This document shows, one piece after another, positions 43,408 through 53,520 of a stretch of 61,506 bases of DNA. The DNA lies in contig JAGUXE010000236.1 of assembly GCA_020061995.1 (NCBI GenBank), positions 1-61,506 of the forward strand. Reading direction: 5' to 3'. Source of the stretch: Ignavibacteriales bacterium (GTDB lineage Bacteria > Bacteroidota > Ignavibacteria > Ignavibacteriales > Ignavibacteriaceae). The notes below the pieces were generated by a model. The model was given only the letters and a program-made list of their open reading frames with translations. It was not told the DNA's origin and made no database searches. Each line of letters opens with the position of its first letter. The first letter of the stretch is position 1. The position numbers and the translations under genes were made by a program.

Positions 43408-45444
43408 ATGGTTTATCAAAGAATGAGAAGTATAATTGTTCTTTTATTGTTAGTCTCAATTATTAGTCTCGCCCAAGAAAAAGTTTGGACACCGGATGAT
43501 GTTATGAAAGTTGCGCAAGTTGTTGAAGCTGCCCCCTCTCCCGATGGAAATTCAATTGCATATATATCAACTCTCCCGAGGACATTTAGTGAAAAAGCCG
43601 GTGCCGATTATAGAGAGTTGTATATCCTTGATATTTCAACAAAAAAAAGTAACGGGCTAATCACCGGCAAGAATTCATTAAGTTCGATTCAATGGTCTCC
43701 GGATGGTAAGCAAATTTATTTCCTTGCCCGTTTGGGAGATGCAAAATCTCTACAAGTTTATTCTATTGATGCAAAAGGTGGTTCTTCTGTCGTGGTGACA
43801 ACAGCTACAAATAGTATTTCGCAATTTAAAGTTCATCCTAAGGGTGATCACATTGCTTTTGTTTCGAACGAAGGACACACATCAAAGAAAAAGGATTTGT
43901 TAACAAAGGGATTTGATGCTGAGTTTTATGAAGAGGAATATTTTGATCTTAATTTGTATATGCATGATATTAAAGCAGATATAAGTAAAAGAATAACATC
44001 GGGCTTTTCAGTATTTGATTTTCATTGGAGCCCGGATGGTGAACATATTGCTGCGTTTATTGCAGATAAAAACTTGGTTGATGATTCATACATGTATAAA
44101 AATATTTTTCTTGTAAACCCTGAAAATGGAATGCGTACAAAAATAGTCGAAACGCCCGGAAAATTAACTTCAATGGCTTGGTGTAGCGATAGTAAGCACA
44201 TTGCATTTGTTGCCGGTGTTGATGTTAATGACCCGGTCAGTGGTTCATTATTTGTAGTTGATATAAACAACCCAAAGCCATTCAGTGAATTAACTAATTA
44301 CACAGAAGGATTTATCGGCTCCGTTACCGGTATTAAATGGTTAAATAATGAAACAATTATTTATTCATCTGAGGAGAGTGTTTATAATACAATTCGCTCA
44401 CAGAAATTGGGTGAGGCAAAAAGCGAATTTCTCCTAGAACCGGATAGAGTTGCATTTTCAAACTTTTTTGTTACCAAAAATGATTTGGTGTTGATTGCTA
44501 ATACAAGTGAACATCCCGGTGAATTATTCCATTTAGAAATGGATAAAAAAGAGCTTGTTAGATTAACATTCACAAATAAATGGATGAGTGATTTTAAGTA
44601 TTCTAAGCAAGAAAAAATAACTTATAAAGCCAAAGACGGATTAGAAATCGAGGGAGTATTAATATATCCTTTAGATTTTAAGGAGGGAACACGTTATCCA
44701 TTGATTGCATATATTCATGGTGGTCCCGAGGCTTCTGTTTCACATGGTTGGTTAACCGGATATGGTTCTTGGGGACAAGTAGCTTCTGCACGCGGATATT
44801 TTCTCTTCGCACCAAATTACCGTGCTAGCTCAGGTAGAGGAGTTGAATTTGCAAAAATGGATAGGGGCGATTTAGTTGGTGCAGAATTTCAGGACGTCTT
44901 GGATGGAATTGATTATTTAATTGAAAAAGGTTTTGTAGATAAATCGAAAGTCGGAATTGGCGGCGGTTCTTACGGTGGTTATTTCGCAGCTTGGGGAGCC
45001 ACTAAACATACAGAGAGATTTGCTGCTTCAGTTGTATTTGTCGGAGTCTCAAATCAGATTTCAAAATCACATACGACCGATATACCGTTTGAAGATTATG
45101 CTGTTCATTGGGGAATCTGGCCGTTTGAAAACTTTGATTTGTATCTTGATAGAAGTCCAGTTAAATACGCTCACAAAAGTAAAACTCCAACATTGATTCT
45201 TCATGGAAAAGAAGACCCGAGGGTGCATCCGGCGCAGAGTCTTGAGTTATACAGAATAATGAAACTTCATAGTAAAGCTCCGGTAAGATTAGTCCTTTAT
45301 CCGGGAGAAGGTCATGGCAATAGAAAAAATACTTCAAGATACGATTATCTAGTAAGAACGCTGGAATGGTTTGATTATTATTTAAAAAGCGATAAACCGA
45401 AAAATCAAATTCCAGATAAATATATTGATTTTAGAATAGAATAG
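43408..45444 (+). CDS. Secreted S9 family serine peptidase (acylaminoacyl-peptidase/prolyl-oligopeptidase type)
   Basis: A 678-residue exported peptidase. Signal peptide about 1-23 (ending ISLAQ). Residues about 30-400 form a WD/TolB-like propeller (repeats such as SPDGKQIYFLA), and about 410-678 form the alpha/beta hydrolase domain. The catalytic triad is complete: Ser521 in GGGSYGGY, Asp603 in HGKEDPR and His636 in GEGHGNRK. The Shine-Dalgarno AGGAGG is well placed. Cleaves short peptides; subclass (dipeptidyl versus oligopeptidyl) is not resolved. A strong terminator follows. Confidence 0.93.
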   Translation: MVYQRMRSIIVLLLLVSIISLAQEKVWTPDDVMKVAQVVEAAPSPDGNSIAYISTLPRTFSEKAGADYRELYILDISTKKSNGLITGKNSLSSIQWSPDGKQIYFLARLGDAKSLQVYSIDAKGGSSVVVTTATNSISQFKVHPKGDHIAFVSNEGHTSKKKDLLTKGFDAEFYEEEYFDLNLYMHDIKADISKRITSGFSVFDFHWSPDGEHIAAFIADKNLVDDSYMYKNIFLVNPENGMRTKIVETPGKLTSMAWCSDSKHIAFVAGVDVNDPVSGSLFVVDINNPKPFSELTNYTEGFIGSVTGIKWLNNETIIYSSEESVYNTIRSQKLGEAKSEFLLEPDRVAFSNFFVTKNDLVLIANTSEHPGELFHLEMDKKELVRLTFTNKWMSDFKYSKQEKITYKAKDGLEIEGVLIYPLDFKEGTRYPLIAYIHGGPEASVSHGWLTGYGSWGQVASARGYFLFAPNYRASSGRGVEFAKMDRGDLVGAEFQDVLDGIDYLIEKGFVDKSKVGIGGGSYGGYFAAWGATKHTERFAASVVFVGVSNQISKSHTTDIPFEDYAVHWGIWPFENFDLYLDRSPVKYAHKSKTPTLILHGKEDPRVHPAQSLELYRIMKLHSKAPVRLVLYPGEGHGNRKNTSRYDYLVRTLEWFDYYLKSDKPKNQIPDKYIDFRIE

Positions 45445-45475
45445 GTTTTATCAGATAGACTTAGAGATTTTATAT

Positions 45476-45522
45476 CACTTCAAAGGTTGTCTCAAACTTT
45501 TTCGAGACAACCTTTTGAAGTG
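45476..45522. terminator. Strong hairpin terminator between convergent genes
   Basis: A long stem, CACTTCAAAGG... pairing with ...CCTTTTGAAGTG, core AAAGGTTGTCTC (45482-45493) with GAGACAACCTTT (45504-45515), one bulge, 10-nt loop. Lies between the S9 gene and the minus-strand gene at 45536. Confidence 0.85.
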
Positions 45523-45535
45523 TAACATTTACAAA

Positions 45536-46609
45536 TTACTTCATTAACAATAATTTCTTAATCACTTTAAAATCTCCTGACCGCAATTCATAGAAATAAG
45601 TTCCACTCGAAAGATTTCCAGCATTAAAATTTATCGAGTGTTTACCCGCTTTCATTTCATTATTGACGATTAGTGCCACTTCCTTTCCGGTAATATCATA
45701 AACTCGAAGTGTTACAAAACCATCATTAGCAATTTGCCAATTAATAACTGTACTTGGGTTAAATGGATTTGGAAAGTTTTGAGATAATTCAAATGTATTT
45801 ACTAAGTTGATATCAACTTCAGAATTAAGGTTATAGTATTTAAACGAACCATCATAGTCGATCTGTTTAAGTCTATAATTATAAAAACCATTCGACAAAT
45901 TTTTGTCGGTGAAAAAGTATTTAGAAGTTTCAGTCGTTGTTCCTTTTCCGGTAACAAATCCAATATTATTCCAAACTCCATTTGATTGTTTCCTTTCAAT
46001 TTGGAAACCCGAATTATTCTCTTCAGAAGCTGTTGACCAATTGAGTGTCACACTCTTTTCATCTACTGAAGATGTGAATCCGGTTAATTCAACAGGAATA
46101 TTATCGCTTACTTCAATTACAAAATTTTGAGCAAAATTCCATTGATCTCCATTGCTGCCACCATTTAGATTTACACTATTTCCATTAGCATAAAGAGTGA
46201 CTGATTGCGAAGTAGCCGGGGCAGTATAATTAAAGGTGAAAGTTACATTACCGGTGACCGGTGCTTTAGGTGAAGTATGGGTTAATTCATCTCCAATTTT
46301 TTGGAGTCCGGCTTCAGCAGTTAATATTCCGTTTGAAGATGCAATATTTGTCCCTGCCGCACTCAGGGGTCCTCCTGATATGGTAACAGTGTACAGTGCA
46401 GTTTGGTTAGGTGCTAATTGCTGAGGACCGGATATGATAGCGCTTACACTTGTCGAAGGGGTTAGATTATGACATGAGCAGCCATCACCATTCTTTTGTG
46501 TTACACCTGTTATTCCGGATGAATAGGCGTATAGAAAGAAAGAAGTTGATACAATTGTCAAAACAACTGCAAAATGAATTTTTTGCTTAGTTTTGTAGTG
46601 AAGTTTCAT
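45536..46609 (-). CDS. Secreted choice-of-anchor-V protein with type IX sorting domain
   Basis: A 357-residue exported protein. Signal peptide/TM about 11-28. The choice-of-anchor-V module (about 36-165) starts with a cysteine cluster, GCSCH (Cys44, Cys46, His47), in the place where many relatives have a CxxCH haem-type motif; here one residue is missing. A VELTGF sandwich module (about 173-265) and a sorting domain (QNFPNPFNPST near 275; SSGTYFYEL) follow. The gene is preceded by AAGGAG. If haem is bound in relatives, this protein may not bind it; function unknown. Confidence 0.8.
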   Translation of the reverse strand: MKLHYKTKQKIHFAVVLTIVSTSFFLYAYSSGITGVTQKNGDGCSCHNLTPSTSVSAIISGPQQLAPNQTALYTVTISGGPLSAAGTNIASSNGILTAEAGLQKIGDELTHTSPKAPVTGNVTFTFNYTAPATSQSVTLYANGNSVNLNGGSNGDQWNFAQNFVIEVSDNIPVELTGFTSSVDEKSVTLNWSTASEENNSGFQIERKQSNGVWNNIGFVTGKGTTTETSKYFFTDKNLSNGFYNYRLKQIDYDGSFKYYNLNSEVDINLVNTFELSQNFPNPFNPSTVINWQIANDGFVTLRVYDITGKEVALIVNNEMKAGKHSINFNAGNLSSGTYFYELRSGDFKVIKKLLLMK

Positions 46610-46690
46610 AGCGTCTCCTTATATTTATTTGGTTGTTTTTTATGAATAACTTTTTCAAATAGAATACTAATTAATTACAACAGGGGATAG

Positions 46691-47956
46691 ATGAAATACT
46701 TTTTCAGAAAATTACTGTTCCTATTTTCGATTTTACTCACCGTAAATCTGATTGCACAAAATTCTAATAGTGAATTGATGTTAAAAATAATGCAAGGGAG
46801 TAACCAGAGCATTATATCAACAGTTCTCGCCAATCCTATCAAATACAAATTACAAATAATCTATACTCAAATAGACCGAGACAGCAATAATTATCCGGTT
46901 TTCTCTTCAGAAAAATTTAATGTTGATAATAAAAAATATTTTTATCCCGCGAGTACAGTAAAATTTCCGGCTGCCCTCTTAGCATTGGAAAAGTTGAATA
47001 ATTTGAATATTCCGGGATTAACTAAGTATACTTCACTAAAGATAGATAGTAACTACACAGGTCAAACAAAAGTTATATTCGATTCATCATCTGCTACGAA
47101 ACTTCCTTCAATTGCAAATTATGTTAAAAAAGTTTTCATCGTTAGCGATAATGATGCCCATAATCGAATATATGAGTTCCTTGGACAGCAATATACAAAT
47201 GAAACTTTATTGAAAAAAAGTTTTTTTTCCACAAAATTATTACACCGACTTTCAATTCCTCTGACCCCGGAGCAGAACCGAAATACGAACAGTTTTACTT
47301 TCTATGATATGGAAGATGTTTTTTACAAACAGCCGCCTCAAATGAATTCCAACGAATACAAAGTTGAACTTGAAAATATCAAACTCGGAGTTGGCTATTA
47401 TGATGGAGGAAAATTAATTAATTCCCCAAAAGATTTCAGTTCTTCAAATTATTTTGCCCTTGAAGATCAGCACGAAATGTTAAAATCGGTCTTTTTTCCT
47501 GAAGCTGTAGTGAATGAAAGGAAATTCAATCTTAGAGAAGATGATTTTCTATTCCTATACAGAGCAATGTCAATTTTACCAAGAGAGAGTGACTTCCCCG
47601 CCTATCCGGATTATAACACCTATTACGATGGTTATTGTAAATTTTTTATGTATGGTGATACTAAAGATTCAATCCCCCCTAATATTCGAATATTCAACAA
47701 AGTCGGAATAGCGTATGGTTTTATTTTGGATAACGCTTATATAGTTGATTTCGACAAGAACATTGAGTTTATGCTTTCAGCAATTATTTATGTTAATGAG
47801 GACGAAATTTTTAACGATGATAAATATGAATATGATACAATAGGTTTTCCTTTCATTGCAGAACTGGGGAGATTGATTTATTCCTATGAGGTTAATCGGA
47901 AAAGAGATGTAATTCCAAATCTAGATAAGTTTAACTGGAGCCGCAACAACAAATAG
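46691..47956 (+). CDS. Secreted serine hydrolase of the class A beta-lactamase fold
   Basis: A 421-residue exported protein. Signal peptide about 1-22 (ending LIAQ). The penicillin-binding serine motif is SxxK at Ser88-Lys91 (YPASTVK), the SDN motif follows near 155 (VSDNDAHNR), and KVG near 330 replaces the usual KTG. The omega-loop glutamate expected of true class A beta-lactamases could not be located. Such proteins may act on peptidoglycan or other amides rather than confer resistance. At 421 residues it exceeds a typical class A enzyme by about 130 residues. Confidence 0.82.
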   Translation: MKYFFRKLLFLFSILLTVNLIAQNSNSELMLKIMQGSNQSIISTVLANPIKYKLQIIYTQIDRDSNNYPVFSSEKFNVDNKKYFYPASTVKFPAALLALEKLNNLNIPGLTKYTSLKIDSNYTGQTKVIFDSSSATKLPSIANYVKKVFIVSDNDAHNRIYEFLGQQYTNETLLKKSFFSTKLLHRLSIPLTPEQNRNTNSFTFYDMEDVFYKQPPQMNSNEYKVELENIKLGVGYYDGGKLINSPKDFSSSNYFALEDQHEMLKSVFFPEAVVNERKFNLREDDFLFLYRAMSILPRESDFPAYPDYNTYYDGYCKFFMYGDTKDSIPPNIRIFNKVGIAYGFILDNAYIVDFDKNIEFMLSAIIYVNEDEIFNDDKYEYDTIGFPFIAELGRLIYSYEVNRKRDVIPNLDKFNWSRNNK

Positions 47957-47965
47957 CTGCGGCTC
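47938..47965 (+). other. Hairpin overlapping the stop codon of the beta-lactamase-fold gene
   Basis: An 8-bp stem GAGCCGCA (47938-47945) with TGCGGCTC (47958-47965) includes the end of the gene and its TAG (47954-47956). There is no T tract on either strand, so it is not a classical terminator; it may be an RNA stabiliser or a termination aid. Only 20 nt separate the two convergent genes. Confidence 0.5.
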
Positions 47966-47976
47966 AAAACTAATAA

Positions 47977-48465
47977 CTAATGGTGATGATGTCCACCTTC
48001 ACCATGTGCATGCCCATGATCAAGTTCTTCTTTAGTTGCGGGTCTGATATTGACTAATTCAATATCAAATGTTAAAGTTTCACCTGCGAGTGGATGGTTG
48101 AAATCAAGAGTAACATCATCCCCGATAATTTGAGTAATCATAAAAGGGACTTGTTCACCTTCAGGACTTTTAGTAAAATAACTTTGTCCTTCTTCAATTA
48201 CAGCGTTCGGAGGAAATTCAGATCGTTTAATTATTTGCACTGCTTCTTCCTGGTATTCGCCATAAGCATCTTCTGGAGCAAGAACTACATTTCTTTTAGA
48301 ACCAATTAACATTCCTCCAATTTCATTTTCAAGATTAGGTAAAATTTGTTCGTATCCACTCAAAAATGAAAATGGTTTTCCTTCGGATGTTGAATCAATT
48401 ACTTCGCCATCTTCATCTTTCAGTGTAAAATATATTGAAACAACTTGATTTGGTTGTAAGGGCAT
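47977..48465 (-). CDS. slyD: FKBP-type peptidyl-prolyl isomerase SlyD
   Basis: A 162-residue cytoplasmic prolyl isomerase and metallochaperone. FKBP core with YFTLKDEDGEVIDSTSEG at the start, then the insert-in-flap domain (about 70-120, EDAYGEYQEEAVQ) typical of SlyD, and a histidine-rich tail HGHAHGEGGHHHH that binds Ni/Zn. The Shine-Dalgarno AAGGAGG precedes the ATG by 5 nt. SlyD assists nickel-enzyme maturation in other bacteria; no hydrogenase gene is in this window. Confidence 0.95.
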   Translation of the reverse strand: MPLQPNQVVSIYFTLKDEDGEVIDSTSEGKPFSFLSGYEQILPNLENEIGGMLIGSKRNVVLAPEDAYGEYQEEAVQIIKRSEFPPNAVIEEGQSYFTKSPEGEQVPFMITQIIGDDVTLDFNHPLAGETLTFDIELVNIRPATKEELDHGHAHGEGGHHHH

Positions 48466-48721
48466 TGCGCCTCCTTATTCTATTTTTATATTAAATGATT
48501 TTGCTGATAAATTAAGGTGACAATTTAATGGTTTTTTTTTTGCTTTGCTAATTCTTAAATCAAGTAGGGGAATATAACCTTTGATTGACCACTAAAGCTA
48601 TTGTTTTATATCACATGGAGAAACTCATTACAAATAATTTCTTGATTATGAAATTGTAAAAGAGTAAAATTGGTGGGCTTTAATTTCTATTTTTAAATGG
48701 ATTACATCAATCGGAGGTTTT

Positions 48722-49591
48722 ATGGATCTCTCCAAGTATCTGATCAAACCAAACAAGAAAATTAACCTCGCCGACTATTCAACAGATTCTTCTGCGAAGA
48801 TCAAATCAAAAGAGCAAGCAGTTTCATTAATGGAAAAGAATATTAAAAAAATGGCAAAGCTTCAGGACATGCTGTATGCTGATGATAGATATGCTTTGTT
48901 ATTAATATTTCAAGCGATGGATGCTGCCGGTAAAGATAGTGCTATAAAAAATGTTATGAGCGGGTTGAATCCACAAGGAACACAAGTTTACAGTTTCAAG
49001 CAGCCTTCTGCTGAAGAACTTGATCATGATTATTTGTGGAGGATTAACAAATCTTTGCCTGAAAGAGGACGTATCGGAATTTTTAATCGATCCCACTACG
49101 AAGAGGTATTAGTGATTAGGGTTCATAATGCTGTTGGAAGACAAAAAATTCATCCATCACTTATAGGCGAGGATATTTGGAAAAACCGTTACCGACAAAT
49201 TCGCGATTTCGAACGATATTTGTTTGAAAACGGTACTATTACTCTAAAATTTTTCCTTCATATTTCAAAAGATGAACAGAAAAACAGGTTCTTAAAACGT
49301 ATCGAAGACCCTACAAAAAATTGGAAGTTCTCATCATCTGATTTGAATGAACGGGCTTTGTGGGAAGAATATCAAAACGTATATAGCGAGGCTATTAGTG
49401 CAACATCAACTAAAATTTCACCCTGGTATGTAATTCCCTCAGACAAAAAATGGTTTTCGCGTTATGTGATTTCGGAAGCAATTGTTAAAACACTTGAGTC
49501 TTTAGACATCACTTACCCTGTGATGAATGAAGAACAAATAAATAATCTTTCTTTATACAAAACTAAACTTAATGAAGATGCGGTTGAGTAA
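48722..49591 (+). CDS. Polyphosphate kinase 2 family protein
   Basis: A 289-residue PPK2 domain enzyme that phosphorylates nucleotides with polyphosphate. Walker A-like AMDAAGKDSAI (about 63-73), the GLNPQGTQVYSFKQPS segment, and a Walker B-like IGIFNRSHYEEVLVIRVH region (about 118-135) are all present and complete. The pattern resembles the PPK2 class III (AMP to ADP to ATP) sequences, but class cannot be settled from motifs alone. GGAGG stands 5 nt before the ATG. No PPK1 or exopolyphosphatase is adjacent. Confidence 0.92.
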   Translation: MDLSKYLIKPNKKINLADYSTDSSAKIKSKEQAVSLMEKNIKKMAKLQDMLYADDRYALLLIFQAMDAAGKDSAIKNVMSGLNPQGTQVYSFKQPSAEELDHDYLWRINKSLPERGRIGIFNRSHYEEVLVIRVHNAVGRQKIHPSLIGEDIWKNRYRQIRDFERYLFENGTITLKFFLHISKDEQKNRFLKRIEDPTKNWKFSSSDLNERALWEEYQNVYSEAISATSTKISPWYVIPSDKKWFSRYVISEAIVKTLESLDITYPVMNEEQINNLSLYKTKLNEDAVE

Positions 49592-49751
49592 TTGATAATT
49601 TGCTTGAGCCTGTTTTAAGTATATCTATTTTTAGAATAATATTTTTAAATGCAATTTGTTTAATCGGAATGATTAAATAAATTGTCCAATTGATTTATCT
49701 GATTGTTAACAATTATTAAATTTTTATTTACTCTCTCTGAAGGAAAACTCT

Positions 49752-52478
49752 ATGGCAAAAAATATCGGAAGCACTAATCCAATTGAAGATATTATTTGGC
49801 ATTCAAAAAATGTAGATGAAACTTTTTCAATTCTTGAAACCACTCCAAAAGGTTTAACAAAATCAGAAGTTGATGAGAGACTTGAAAAATATGGCAAAAA
49901 TGAACTAATAGCTGAAGATCAACTCTCTCCTATTCTTTTATTTATTGGACAATTCAAAAGTTTATTGATTATTATTTTGGTTTTGGCAGCAATAATATCC
50001 TATTCAATAGGCGAGATTGTTGAAGCTATTGCCATAATAATAATTGTAATATTAGCAGGTGTATTAGGATTCATACAGGAATACAGAGCAGGTAAGGCAA
50101 TTGAATCACTTAAGAAAATGGCTGCTCCACTTGCCCATGTGAAACGCGATGGTGAAGATAAAGAGATTGCATCATCTGACCTTGTCCCCGGCGATATCAT
50201 AGTTCTTAAAACCGGAGATAAAATTCCCGCAGATGCTAGAATTATTGAATCAAGCAATTTGAGAATAGAAGAAGCATCATTAACTGGAGAATCGCTTGCA
50301 GTCGAAAAGAGTATCGAAAAGCTAGCTGCTGCAGATGTCACTTTGGGTGATAGAAAAAATATGGTTTATATGGGGACGGCAATTTCTTATGGAAGAGGAA
50401 AAGCTGTTGTTGTTCATACAGGAATGAAAACCGAATTCGGAAAAATTGCCGGGTTATTACAATCAACTGAAAATCGTAAAACACCTATTCAAATTAACTT
50501 AGATCAACTCGGTAAAAAACTAGGCATATTTTCAATTTTACTTGCCGCCTCAATGGGTTTATTAGGGGTATTAAGAGGGTATGATCTTTTCCACATGTTT
50601 GTATGGGGGGTTGCAGTTGCAGTTGCGGTAATTCCAGAAGCATTACCGGCTGTAGTTACAATCAGTCTTGCACTTGGTGTAAGAAGAATGGTAAAACGTC
50701 GTGCCCTTATCCGCAAACTTCCCGCTGTAGAAACGCTTGGAGCTACTGACATTATTTGTTCAGATAAGACAGGAACCCTAACTCAAGATCAAATGACAAT
50801 AAGAAAAATTTATACTGATGAGAAATTGTTTGATTTAAGTGGTTCGGGTTATAACCCTTCAGGCGAATTTTTAATTGATAGCGTAAAAACTGTGCCCCTC
50901 GAAAATCAATCTTTAATGATGCTGCTTAGAGGAGGTTCTTTGTGCAATGATACCAAATTAAAGAATGATGGAAATGTATGGGAAATTCTTGGCGACCCAA
51001 CTGAAGGGGCAATAATTGTCGCATTGAATAAAACCGGAGAAGATTGGGAAACGCTTCGTACAAAATATAAACGTCTTTATGAAATCCCATTCTCTTCTGA
51101 AACGAAGAAAATGACAACTGTACATCAGTTCGAGACAGAAAAACTTGCATTCAGCAAAGGAGCTCCTGAGATTATTCTTGATAAATGTACAATGATTTTA
51201 CAGAATGATAAAAGAGTTCAACTAACAGAAGAAATTCGGAAGACTGTATTAAGTAAAGCTTATGCAATGGGTGAGGCGGCATTGCGTGTACTTGCAGTCT
51301 CTTTTAAGAGTATTGACGGTGATCAGATTAATGATAGTATAGCAGAAGATGAACATATTTTCTTGGGACTTGTTGGTATGATTGATCCACCTCGAAATGA
51401 AGTAAAAGCCGCTATAAAGATTTGTGATGCTGCCGGAATTAAACCGATAATGATAACGGGAGATCATAAGGTTACGGCAGTTGCGGTAGCAAAGGAACTA
51501 GGCATTATGAGATCAGGTAATGCCCTCTCAGGACCCGAACTTGAAAAATTAAGCGATGAAGAATTTGAGAAAGCGGTTGACAATACTGAAGTCTATGCAA
51601 GAATTTCCCCTGCTCACAAATTAAAAATTGTTGATGCTTTGATGAAGAAAGGGCATATCGTTGCTATGACAGGTGACGGTGTTAATGATGCACCTTCTCT
51701 AAAGAAAGCAGATATTGGTGTGGCAATGGGAATTACCGGAACAGATGTTAGTAAAGAGGCTGCGGATATGATTCTTACTGACGATAACTTTGCTTCGATT
51801 GTTTCGGCTGTTGAAGAGGGACGAAGTATTTTTGAAAATATTAGGAAGTATCTCGTATTTTTATTAAGTGGAAATATGGGGACAGTTTTTGCTCTGATTG
51901 CTACTTTACTGATTGGACTACCGATTCCACTATATGCAGTTCAAATATTATTTATCAATTTTATTATGGATGGATTAATAGCGATAGCACTTGGGGTTGA
52001 ACCGCCGGAGCCGGGAATAATGAATAAACCACCTCGTAAAGTTGGAGAAGGTATCTTAAATAAAGTTGCATTGATGTACATTGGTGGTGTCGGAGCCTGG
52101 ATATCTGTTGTGACTCTCGGAGTCTTTATTTGGGCTTTGAATTACGGTTATTCTGAAAGTGAAGCTATAACGTTATTCTTTGCAACCTTAATTGCTGCAC
52201 GTCTTTTTAATGGATACAATTGTCGTTCATTAGAACAATCTACTTTCAAGTTATCATTATTCTCCAATAAGGCGATCTTACTTGGTTCTTTATTTTCTAT
52301 TGCGATGACATTTGCAGTGATTTATTTGCCAGTTTTGAATATACCGTTTAAAACTGTACCACTCGATTTGTTTAAGTGGATTATTGTTTTTGCAGCTTCT
52401 TTTTCTGTTTTGCTTTTAGTAGAAGCAACCAAATTTTTCATTAGAAAAGGGAAATTAAATTTTTTAAGAGTCAGCTAA
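49752..52478 (+). CDS. P-type cation ATPase, SERCA/PMCA-like (predicted Ca2+ efflux)
   Basis: A 908-residue, ten-helix P2-type ATPase. Actuator TGES (about 177), phosphorylation DKTGT with Asp338, hinge TGDGVNDAP (about 640), M4 PEALP with Glu296, and M6 with Asn736 and Asp740 matching SERCA N796/D800. The M5 residue corresponding to SERCA Glu771 is Thr711 (GNMGTV), so site I lacks a ligand while site II is complete, as in PMCA-type pumps with one ion per cycle. Ca2+ is the likely cargo. It overlaps the opposing NMO gene by 8 nt at the 3' end. Confidence 0.93.
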   Translation: MAKNIGSTNPIEDIIWHSKNVDETFSILETTPKGLTKSEVDERLEKYGKNELIAEDQLSPILLFIGQFKSLLIIILVLAAIISYSIGEIVEAIAIIIIVILAGVLGFIQEYRAGKAIESLKKMAAPLAHVKRDGEDKEIASSDLVPGDIIVLKTGDKIPADARIIESSNLRIEEASLTGESLAVEKSIEKLAAADVTLGDRKNMVYMGTAISYGRGKAVVVHTGMKTEFGKIAGLLQSTENRKTPIQINLDQLGKKLGIFSILLAASMGLLGVLRGYDLFHMFVWGVAVAVAVIPEALPAVVTISLALGVRRMVKRRALIRKLPAVETLGATDIICSDKTGTLTQDQMTIRKIYTDEKLFDLSGSGYNPSGEFLIDSVKTVPLENQSLMMLLRGGSLCNDTKLKNDGNVWEILGDPTEGAIIVALNKTGEDWETLRTKYKRLYEIPFSSETKKMTTVHQFETEKLAFSKGAPEIILDKCTMILQNDKRVQLTEEIRKTVLSKAYAMGEAALRVLAVSFKSIDGDQINDSIAEDEHIFLGLVGMIDPPRNEVKAAIKICDAAGIKPIMITGDHKVTAVAVAKELGIMRSGNALSGPELEKLSDEEFEKAVDNTEVYARISPAHKLKIVDALMKKGHIVAMTGDGVNDAPSLKKADIGVAMGITGTDVSKEAADMILTDDNFASIVSAVEEGRSIFENIRKYLVFLLSGNMGTVFALIATLLIGLPIPLYAVQILFINFIMDGLIAIALGVEPPEPGIMNKPPRKVGEGILNKVALMYIGGVGAWISVVTLGVFIWALNYGYSESEAITLFFATLIAARLFNGYNCRSLEQSTFKLSLFSNKAILLGSLFSIAMTFAVIYLPVLNIPFKTVPLDLFKWIIVFAASFSVLLLVEATKFFIRKGKLNFLRVS

Positions 52479-53415
52479 TTATTTTCTCACGGGCTTGTGA
52501 ATATTGAGTGATAAGAGTTTCAAAAACTTCTTTTACCGTCATTATTTTATTCACAAGTCCGGCACTTTGACCGGCTTCTAAAGCCCCTTCGTCAATATTA
52601 CCTTCGTAAATACCGATTCGTTCTCTTTTTGTTCCGAGTAATTCTTTAAGCTGTTCGTTATCAAATTTGTTTTTTTCACCATCTAATGCTTTCTTGGCAA
52701 AATCATTTTTGATCATTCTTATCAAACCTATTTGTTTTAATGCAAGGGTAGTCCCATCATCTTTTGCATTCACAACTGCATTTTTATAATTAATATGTGC
52801 TGAAGATTCTTTGGTGGCTGCAAACAAAGTTCCTATTTGAACTCCTTCGGCACCCAGACAAAATGTGGCTGCAATTTGTCTTCCATCAGCAATTCCGCCA
52901 GCGGCAATAACGGGAATCTTTATGGCATCTACTAACTGAGGAATTAAACAAAGTGTTGTAATTTCATCTGGACCATTATGTCCACCTGCTTCAACCCCTT
53001 CACCCACAATCGCGTCGCAACCCACACTCTCAGCCTTTAAGCCATGTTTTACGCTTGGGACAACATGAACAACTATTGCATTATTATCCTTAAGAAGTTT
53101 AATAAATTTTGCCGGATTTCCTGCTGATGTAAAAAAGATTTTTACATTTTGATCGAGAGAAGTTTTAATTAAATCTTCCGCATCACCACGAAGCAAAGGA
53201 ATGTTTACTCCGAATGGTTTATTTGTTTCACTTTTACATTTTAAAATATGTTCTTTTAATAAATCGGGCTTCATTGACCCTGCACCAATGAGTCCAAGTC
53301 CTCTGCAATTAGAAACTGCTGAAGCTAATTCCCATCCACTGACCCAAACCATTCCGGCTTGAATGATTGGATATTGTATGTTAAATAATTGAGTGATTCT
53401 GTTTAGTATCTTCAT
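52471..53415 (-). CDS. Nitronate monooxygenase / FabK-like enoyl reductase
   Basis: A 314-residue TIM-barrel FMN enzyme. I start at the ATG at 53415 (MKILNRITQLFN), since the longer frame from 53478 adds 21 residues not seen in the family start. Family blocks: YPIIQAGMVWVSG, the flavin phosphate region VIAAGGIADGRQIAA, EGVEAGGHNG (His of nitronate enzymes) and GALEAGQSAGLV near the C-terminus. FabK (enoyl-ACP reductase) and nitronate monooxygenase cannot be separated here; no fatty-acid genes are nearby. Its 3' end overlaps the ATPase 3' end by 8 nt. Confidence 0.85.
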   Translation of the reverse strand: MKILNRITQLFNIQYPIIQAGMVWVSGWELASAVSNCRGLGLIGAGSMKPDLLKEHILKCKSETNKPFGVNIPLLRGDAEDLIKTSLDQNVKIFFTSAGNPAKFIKLLKDNNAIVVHVVPSVKHGLKAESVGCDAIVGEGVEAGGHNGPDEITTLCLIPQLVDAIKIPVIAAGGIADGRQIAATFCLGAEGVQIGTLFAATKESSAHINYKNAVVNAKDDGTTLALKQIGLIRMIKNDFAKKALDGEKNKFDNEQLKELLGTKRERIGIYEGNIDEGALEAGQSAGLVNKIMTVKEVFETLITQYSQAREKIIS

Positions 53416-53520
53416 AGTAACTAATAATTTTGTTTTTAATACTACAAAATCTTCTATTCGATAATTACATACAAACAAAAAATTTGCACAAATTCCTTCA
53501 TGTTTAATGAAGTCAATTCA

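Noticed and set aside
46691..47956. Antibiotic-resistance beta-lactamase
   Set aside because: KVG instead of KTG, extra length and no visible omega-loop glutamate make a resistance call unsafe; described only as a hydrolase of that fold.
52471..53478. Longer start of the FMN enzyme at 53478
   Set aside because: The first 21 residues do not fit the family N-terminus, which begins MKILNRITQLFN at 53415.
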